Shown piece by piece: positions 7,516 through 11,418 of a stretch of DNA of 11,418 nucleotides. Made by a program: the position numbers and the translations under genes. The notes under the pieces are model-generated. The model had not been told where the DNA came from. It did no database searches and worked only from the letters and a program-made list of their open reading frames with translations. Source of the stretch: Frankiales bacterium (lineage in GTDB: Bacteria > Actinomycetota > Actinomycetes > Mycobacteriales > SCTD01); assembly GCA_025966295.1 (NCBI GenBank), contig JAOPVD010000150.1, positions 1 through 11,418 of the forward strand, in the 5' to 3' direction. Positions within the stretch are counted from its first letter, which is position 1, and each line of letters starts with the position of its first letter.

Positions 7516-8745
7516 TCATCGCCGGTGCACCAGCCGGCCGCCGAGGACGGTCGCGACGCACCGGCCGGCGCCGTGCTCGACCAGGTCCCGGTACGGCTCG
7601 GCGGTGGGTACGTCGAAGACCGCCAGGTCGGCCCGGCCGCCGGGGTGCAGCCGGCCGAGGTCGCGGCCGAGCGCCTGCGCCCCGCCGAGCGTGAGGGCCC
7701 GCACCACCGCCTCCTCGGGGTCGTCGAGGCCCTGCTTGCGGGCCAGGTCGCAGGTGGCCCGCGCCTCGGCGAGCAGGTCGAGGTCGGGCACGCTGGCCAG
7801 CGAGTCGGTGCCGATCGCCACCGGGCTGCCCTCGGCGAGGTAGTCCGCCACCGGTGCCTCACCGGCGTGCAGCACCGCGTTGGAGCGGGTGCAGAGCGCC
7901 ACCACGGTCTGCCGCTCGCGCAGCAGCGCGCGGTCGGCCGCGTCGACGTGCACGCCGTGCGCGACGTGCACGTCCGGGCCGAGCCCGCCGAGCTCGTCGC
8001 AGTGCCGGACGGCGCTGACCCCGCTGCCCCGGCCGGCCAGCTCGAACTCGAAGCCGAACCGCTCGACGAAGTGCGCGAACGCCCCCGTGCCCGACAGCAC
8101 CCACTCGGCCTCGTCGGTGGTCTCCGCCAGGTGCGGGTGCAGCCGCACGCCGCGCTCGCGGGCCAGGTCGACCAGCTGCCCGAAGACGCCGGTACTGAGC
8201 GTGTACAGCGTGTGCGGGCTGATGCCGCGCTCCCGGCCGAGGGTGCCGAGCAGCACCTCCAGCCGCTCCAACGCGAGAGGCCAGCCGCGGGCGTCGACGC
8301 CCGCGAGCTCGGCGTACGAGATGCCTTGCAGGCCCAGGGAACCGGCCACCGCGATGGCCGGTCCGCGGGTGACGACGTCGGCGACCGCGGTGGTGCCGGA
8401 CTTCAGCAGCTGGTGCGCGGAGCCGCGGGCGCTGACCTGCCAGTCGACGTCGGTCATGCCCTTGCGCCGGCGGGTGAGCTCGGCGATCCACTGCGCGAAC
8501 GGCAGGTCGCTCCGGGCGAGGTCGGCGAACGGCGGGCCGTACTCGAGGTGGGCGTGCGCGTTGACCAGGCCCGGCGTCAGGACGCCGCGCCAGTCGCGCA
8601 CCCGCGCCCCCGGGGCCCGCCCCACCACGTCCTCGCGACGGCCGATGTCGACCACCCGGTCGTGCTCCACCAGCACGGCGCCGTCGCGCAGCGGCGGGCC
8701 GGTCATGGTGAGCACCACGGGCGCGGCGTGCACGGTGGCGGTCAC
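7516..8745 (-). CDS. Metal-dependent amidohydrolase (deaminase type, substrate unknown)
   Basis: This 409-aa protein is a TIM-barrel amidohydrolase of the cytosine deaminase/chlorohydrolase group. The complete active site can be placed: H64 and H66 (NAHAHLEYG), H205 and catalytic E208 (HLAE), H263 (VAHGVH) and D314 (IGTDSL). A small beta-sandwich is formed by residues 1-55 and the C-terminal 50 residues (GRADLAVFDV...GGRLVHRR). It should hydrolyse an aminated ring, probably a nucleoside-like compound. Related actinobacterial proteins encoded near respiratory genes act as 6-aminodeoxyfutalosine deaminases in the alternative menaquinone route, but menF and menD nearby point to the classical route, so the substrate is open. 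The GTG start (8745) has GGATGGGG just before it. It lies 33 bases after the small membrane gene and 7 before menG, so these three are probably one operon. Confidence 0.85.
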   Translation of the reverse strand: MTATVHAAPVVLTMTGPPLRDGAVLVEHDRVVDIGRREDVVGRAPGARVRDWRGVLTPGLVNAHAHLEYGPPFADLARSDLPFAQWIAELTRRRKGMTDVDWQVSARGSAHQLLKSGTTAVADVVTRGPAIAVAGSLGLQGISYAELAGVDARGWPLALERLEVLLGTLGRERGISPHTLYTLSTGVFGQLVDLARERGVRLHPHLAETTDEAEWVLSGTGAFAHFVERFGFEFELAGRGSGVSAVRHCDELGGLGPDVHVAHGVHVDAADRALLRERQTVVALCTRSNAVLHAGEAPVADYLAEGSPVAIGTDSLASVPDLDLLAEARATCDLARKQGLDDPEEAVVRALTLGGAQALGRDLGRLHPGGRADLAVFDVPTAEPYRDLVEHGAGRCVATVLGGRLVHRR

Positions 8746-8778
8746 GGCCCCATCCTGCCGGGCGACGCCCGGTCGGGC

Positions 8779-9060
8779 TCAGCCGGAGAAGGCCAGGTTC
8801 CCGTTGGCCGCGCCGAGCACGAAGGCCAACGCCGCCGCCACCAGCCCGATGACGTCGAGGAAGCGCTCCGACCGGGTGCGCGACACCAGCTGCCCCCAGA
8901 GACCACCGACCACCCCGACCGCGCCGCACGTCATGCCGGCGATCGGCGCGGCCAGGGCGACGAGCGTGAGACCGACCGCGCCCAGCACGAAGCTGGCGAG
9001 GGCGAGCACTCCGTCCAGCCCGTGGACGTCGGCCAGGTGGAGAGCAGCAGGAGCGTGCAT
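8779..9060 (-). CDS. Small membrane protein of unknown function
   Basis: I do not recognise this 93-residue protein. It has a short N-terminal stretch (MHAPAALHLADVHGLDG) and then three likely membrane helices at about residues 17-40, 42-57 and 68-87. The first two are rich in Gly and Ala (GAVGVVGGLWGQ). A basic loop, SRTRSER, lies at about 60-66, which by the positive-inside rule would face the cytoplasm. There are no catalytic or metal-binding motifs. It is likely real: an ATG start has GGAGG at 5 bases spacing, and it is followed after 33 bases by the amidohydrolase on the same strand. It is the first gene of the leftward operon, divergent from menF. A link to menaquinone or respiratory membranes is only a guess from context. 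Confidence 0.75.
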   Translation of the reverse strand: MHAPAALHLADVHGLDGVLALASFVLGAVGLTLVALAAPIAGMTCGAVGVVGGLWGQLVSRTRSERFLDVIGLVAAALAFVLGAANGNLAFSG

Positions 9061-9065
9061 CGGGA

Positions 9066-9070
9066 CCTCC
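9066..9070 (-). promoter_or_regulatory. Ribosome-binding site of the small membrane protein gene
   Basis: GGAGG on the minus strand, 5 bases before the ATG at 9060. This strong, well-spaced site is the main sequence evidence that the 93-codon frame is translated. Confidence 0.7.
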
Positions 9071-9086
9071 GGAACGCAGGCGTGCG

Positions 9087-9109
9087 GGGCACGGGGTCAC
9101 GGCGTGCCC
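9087..9109. repeat. Inverted repeat in the divergent promoter region
   Basis: GGGCACG (9087-9093) and CGTGCCC (9103-9109) are perfect 7-base arms around a 9-base centre. The repeat lies in the 102-base gap between the divergently read small membrane gene and menF, so it could be an operator or a leader hairpin for the leftward operon. I do not recognise the motif, and chance is not excluded in such GC-rich DNA. Confidence 0.3.
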
Positions 9110-9150
9110 TGAGCGTGCTCCCGCAGCAGCGAGCGGGCAAGCGCCCCGCC

Positions 9151-9156
9151 TACGAT
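9151..9156 (+). promoter_or_regulatory. Putative -10 box of menF (leaderless transcript)
   Basis: TACGAT fits the TANNNT -10 consensus and ends 6 bases before the GTG at 9163. A transcript starting at the usual distance would begin on or next to the start codon, giving a leaderless mRNA, common in actinobacteria. This fits the lack of a ribosome-binding site before menF. No good -35 box is seen. Confidence 0.45.
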
Positions 9157-9162
9157 GGACAG

Positions 9163-10401
9163 GTGTTACCCGCGCCGTCCGTCGACCTGCTCAAGGTCAG
9201 CACGGTGCCCGTGGACGACCCCGGCCCGCTGCTCGCGCTGCTGCCCGCGCACGGCGGGCTCGCCTGGACGCTCGGCGGCGAGGGCCTGGTCGGCTGGGGC
9301 GAGGCGGCGCGTGTCGAGCTGACCGGCCCCGACCGGTTCGCGCAGGCGCAGGCCTGGTGGGACCGGTTCGTGGCCGGCACCGACGTCCACGACGAGGTCG
9401 GGCTGCCCGGCACCGGCCTGGTCGCGTTCGGCTCGTTCGCCTTCGACGGCGACGCCGCCAGCTCGGTGCTCATCGTCCCGGACGTCGTCGTCGGTCACCG
9501 CGACGGCACCTGGTGGGTCACCACGGTCGGCGGCGCCTCGCCGGAGCTGCGGGTGCAGGCCGCCCCCTTGCCGCCGCAGCAGGTCAGCTTCGCCGACGGC
9601 GCCCGCAGCAGCACCGCCTGGATGGCCGTCGTGGCCGACGCGGTACGCCGGATCGAGGCGGGCGAGGTCGACAAGGTGGTGCTCGCCCGCGACGTCGAGG
9701 CGCTCAGCAGCACCCCGGTCGACGTCCGCTGGCCGCTGCAGCGGCTGGCCGGCAGCTACCCGGGCTGCTGGACCTTCTCGGTCGACGGCCTGCTGGGCGC
9801 CACCCCGGAGATGCTGGTCCGGCTGCGCGACGGGGTCGCCACCTCCCGCGTCCTGGCTGGCACCCTGCGCCGCAGCGGCGACGCCAACCAGGACCTCCGG
9901 CAGAGCGAGAGCCTGACCCGCTCCATCAAGGACATCGAGGAGCACGGCTACGGCGTCCGCTCGGTCGCCGACGCCCTCGCCCTGCACTGCACCACCGTGG
10001 ACGTGCCGGCCGCGCCGTTCGTGCTCGAGCTGCCCAACGTCATGCACCTGGCCAGCGACGTGACCGGCACCGTCGCCGACGGCGCCACCTCGCTGGAGCT
10101 GGTCGCGTCGCTGCACCCGTCCGCGGCGGTGTGCGGTACGCCGACCGCGGTGGCGCTGGGGCTGATCCGCCAGCTCGAGGGCCTGACCCGCGGCCGGTAC
10201 GCCGGTCCGGTCGGCTGGCTGGACGCCTCCGGCGACGGCGAGTGGGGGATCGCGCTGCGCTGCGGCGCGGTCGACCCGGACGACCCGCGGCGGGTCCGGC
10301 TGTTCGCCGGCTGCGGCATCGTGGCCGGCTCCGAACCGGTCCGGGAGCTGGCGGAGAGCACCGCCAAGCTGGTGCCGATGCGCGACGCCCTCCAGCCCTA
10401 G
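9163..10401 (+). CDS. menF: Isochorismate synthase
   Basis: This 412-aa chorismate-binding enzyme is read as isochorismate synthase (chorismate to isochorismate), the first step of classical menaquinone synthesis. Conserved elements are DKVVLAR with K171, the predicted general base; GATPEMLVRL with E216, the predicted general acid; LAGTLRR (231-237); KDIEEH (256-261), a probable Mg2+ contact; LHPSAAVCGTP (318-328); and GRYAGPVGW (344-352) with LFAGCGIVAGSEP at the end. The N-terminal part, TVPVDDPGPLLALLP, resembles actinobacterial homologs. The reading frame stays open far upstream, but that part is antisense to other genes. GTG 9163 is preferred because a -10 box lies 6 bases before it; a GTG near 9199 is less likely. 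Siderophore or salicylate isochorismate synthases look similar, but menD next door settles the pathway. Confidence 0.93.
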   Translation: MLPAPSVDLLKVSTVPVDDPGPLLALLPAHGGLAWTLGGEGLVGWGEAARVELTGPDRFAQAQAWWDRFVAGTDVHDEVGLPGTGLVAFGSFAFDGDAASSVLIVPDVVVGHRDGTWWVTTVGGASPELRVQAAPLPPQQVSFADGARSSTAWMAVVADAVRRIEAGEVDKVVLARDVEALSSTPVDVRWPLQRLAGSYPGCWTFSVDGLLGATPEMLVRLRDGVATSRVLAGTLRRSGDANQDLRQSESLTRSIKDIEEHGYGVRSVADALALHCTTVDVPAAPFVLELPNVMHLASDVTGTVADGATSLELVASLHPSAAVCGTPTAVALGLIRQLEGLTRGRYAGPVGWLDASGDGEWGIALRCGAVDPDDPRRVRLFAGCGIVAGSEPVRELAESTAKLVPMRDALQP

Positions 10402-10410
10402 CGCTGCCCC

Positions 10411-10457
10411 TGCGTCATCGCAAGTGGCCCGCCTTCCGCCGTACCGGTGATGACGCA
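10411..10457. terminator. Inverted repeat between convergent menF and menD, possible two-way terminator
   Basis: TGCGTCATC (10411-10419) and GATGACGCA (10449-10457) are perfect 9-base arms around a 29-base loop. A second pair, CCCCTG (10407-10412) and CAGGGG (10467-10472), lies just outside and would extend the structure with a bulge. It fills the 73-base gap between two converging 3' ends, where a terminator serving both strands is expected. No T-run follows, so it is not a textbook intrinsic terminator, though those of GC-rich actinobacteria often lack one. Confidence 0.45.
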
Positions 10458-10474
10458 CGGCGAGGGCAGGGGGG

Positions 10475-11418
10475 TCAGGCGAGGGCGGTGGCGACGGCGG
10501 CCCGCAGGCGACGGTCGAGCTCGACCGCCTCGTGCCGGTCGGTGCGCACCTCGACCACCCGTACGCCGCCGGTGGCGCGCAGCGCCGCCCGCAGCTCCTC
10601 CCGGGTCGTCGCCAGCCGGTACGGCGTCGCGGTGGCCCGGCACAGCGCGGCCAGGTCGACGCCGTGCGGCGTCCCGAAGACCCGCTCGAAGGCGGCGGCG
10701 TGCTCAGGTGCGCCCTGCTCCAGCAGCCCGAAGATGGCCCCGCCGTCGTTGTTGACCACCACGAAGGTCAGGTCCGGCCGCGGCTCGTCCGGCCCGACGA
10801 CCATCCCGTTGCTGTCGTGCAGGAACGTCAGGTCGCCGAGCAGCGCGAACGCCTGCCCGCCGGCCGCGAGCGCCGCCCCCCAGGCCGTCGAGACGGTCCC
10901 GTCGATACCCGCCGCCCCGCGGTTGGCCAGCACCCGGACCCCGGGCCGGGCACCGGCCAGGAACAGGTCCCGCACCGGCTTCGACGACCCGACCACCAGC
11001 AGCCGGTCGGCCGCGGCCAGCACCTCGGCCGCCACCACCGGCTCGGACAGCCCGACCAGCACCTCGTCCACCGCGGCCCGGGCCGCCTTGCCGGCGGCCA
11101 GCCAGCCGGGCAACCACGAAGGGTCCAACCCGACCGCAGGCGACGGGACCGCGGGCAGCACCCGGCTGGCCCGCCGGCCCGGGTCCGACCAGACCCCGGC
11201 GGTCGCCACCACGTCGGACGGGGCGGCGCCGACCAGCCGGCCGACCGCCCGGCTCAGGGTGGGACGCCCCACCACGAGCACCCGGTCGGGGCGGTGCGCC
11301 TCCAGCCAGCCGTCGGTGCGCAGCACCAGCTCGGCGGCCTCCACCACCGTCGTGCCGGCGCCGGCGCTGGCGGACGGCTCGGCCACCACCGGCCAGCCGC
11401 GCGCCTGCGCCAGCCGCA
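10475..11418 (-). CDS. menD: 2-succinyl-5-enolpyruvyl-6-hydroxy-3-cyclohexene-1-carboxylate synthase, C-terminal part (cut by window edge)
   Basis: These 313 residues are the C-terminal part of MenD, a thiamine-diphosphate enzyme joining isochorismate and 2-oxoglutarate in the second step of classical menaquinone synthesis. Full-length MenD is around 550 residues, so some 240 and the start codon lie beyond the right edge. The visible part is most of the central domain (PDRVLVVGRPTLSRAV; LLVVGSSKPVRDL) and the ThDP-binding domain. The ThDP/Mg motif runs from GDLTFLHD (G194-D195) to NNDGG (N222-N223), the classic 28-residue spacing, preceded by NRGAAGIDG (165-173). The frame remains open to the edge, with residues before a possible internal GTG at 11389 (RLAQARGWP) fitting MenD, so 11389 is not the start. 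The gene converges on menF, whose product is its substrate. Confidence 0.95.
   Translation of the reverse strand, partial: RLAQARGWPVVAEPSASAGAGTTVVEAAELVLRTDGWLEAHRPDRVLVVGRPTLSRAVGRLVGAAPSDVVATAGVWSDPGRRASRVLPAVPSPAVGLDPSWLPGWLAAGKAARAAVDEVLVGLSEPVVAAEVLAAADRLLVVGSSKPVRDLFLAGARPGVRVLANRGAAGIDGTVSTAWGAALAAGGQAFALLGDLTFLHDSNGMVVGPDEPRPDLTFVVVNNDGGAIFGLLEQGAPEHAAAFERVFGTPHGVDLAALCRATATPYRLATTREELRAALRATGGVRVVEVRTDRHEAVELDRRLRAAVATALA

Noticed and set aside
7036..9162. Plus-strand open frame running into menF from far upstream, which would make a protein of over 1,100 residues
   Set aside because: The upstream part is antisense to menG, the amidohydrolase and the small membrane gene and has the composition of a shadow frame. 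Only the part from 9163 has MenF homology.

Overview
The window is a GC-rich, densely packed stretch of a bacterial chromosome, almost certainly from an actinobacterium. The supporting signs are strong G/C bias at third codon positions, frequent GTG starts, the actinobacterial forms of the Nuo subunits (long N-terminus on NuoC, C-terminal tail on NuoE) and a menaquinone rather than ubiquinone gene set. I cannot name the genus. I see no mobile element, CRISPR array, tRNA or rRNA, and no stretch over 110 bases without a gene.

Positions 1-5390 (minus strand, read right to left) hold the first seven genes of the type I NADH dehydrogenase (respiratory complex I) operon, in the order nuoA-B-C-D-E-F-G. 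nuoG is cut by the left edge. The genes are almost gapless, with three 4-base start/stop overlaps, and all iron-sulfur cluster cysteines and the FMN and quinone-site motifs that can be checked are intact. nuoH-N would be expected to follow beyond the left edge.

Positions 5473-9060, also minus strand, lie upstream of nuoA. They carry a geranylgeranyl-reductase-family flavoprotein (possibly a menaquinone side-chain reductase), the demethylmenaquinone methyltransferase menG, a metal-dependent amidohydrolase of the deaminase type, and a small three-helix membrane protein of unknown function. Between menG and the reductase is an inverted repeat that closely matches the operator of Rex, the NADH/NAD+-sensing repressor, just downstream of a good -10 box. 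This is the most informative regulatory signal in the window.

Positions 9163-11418 hold the first two committed steps of classical menaquinone synthesis: menF (isochorismate synthase, plus strand) converging on menD (minus strand, N-terminus cut by the right edge). A long inverted repeat lies between their 3' ends.

Together the window links menaquinone production and maturation (menF, menD, menG, reductase) to its main electron donor, complex I. The main open questions are what the amidohydrolase does beside a classical men pathway, since relatives act in the alternative futalosine pathway, and what the small membrane protein does. Most of the window is well-understood core metabolism. I do not see a convincing new system.
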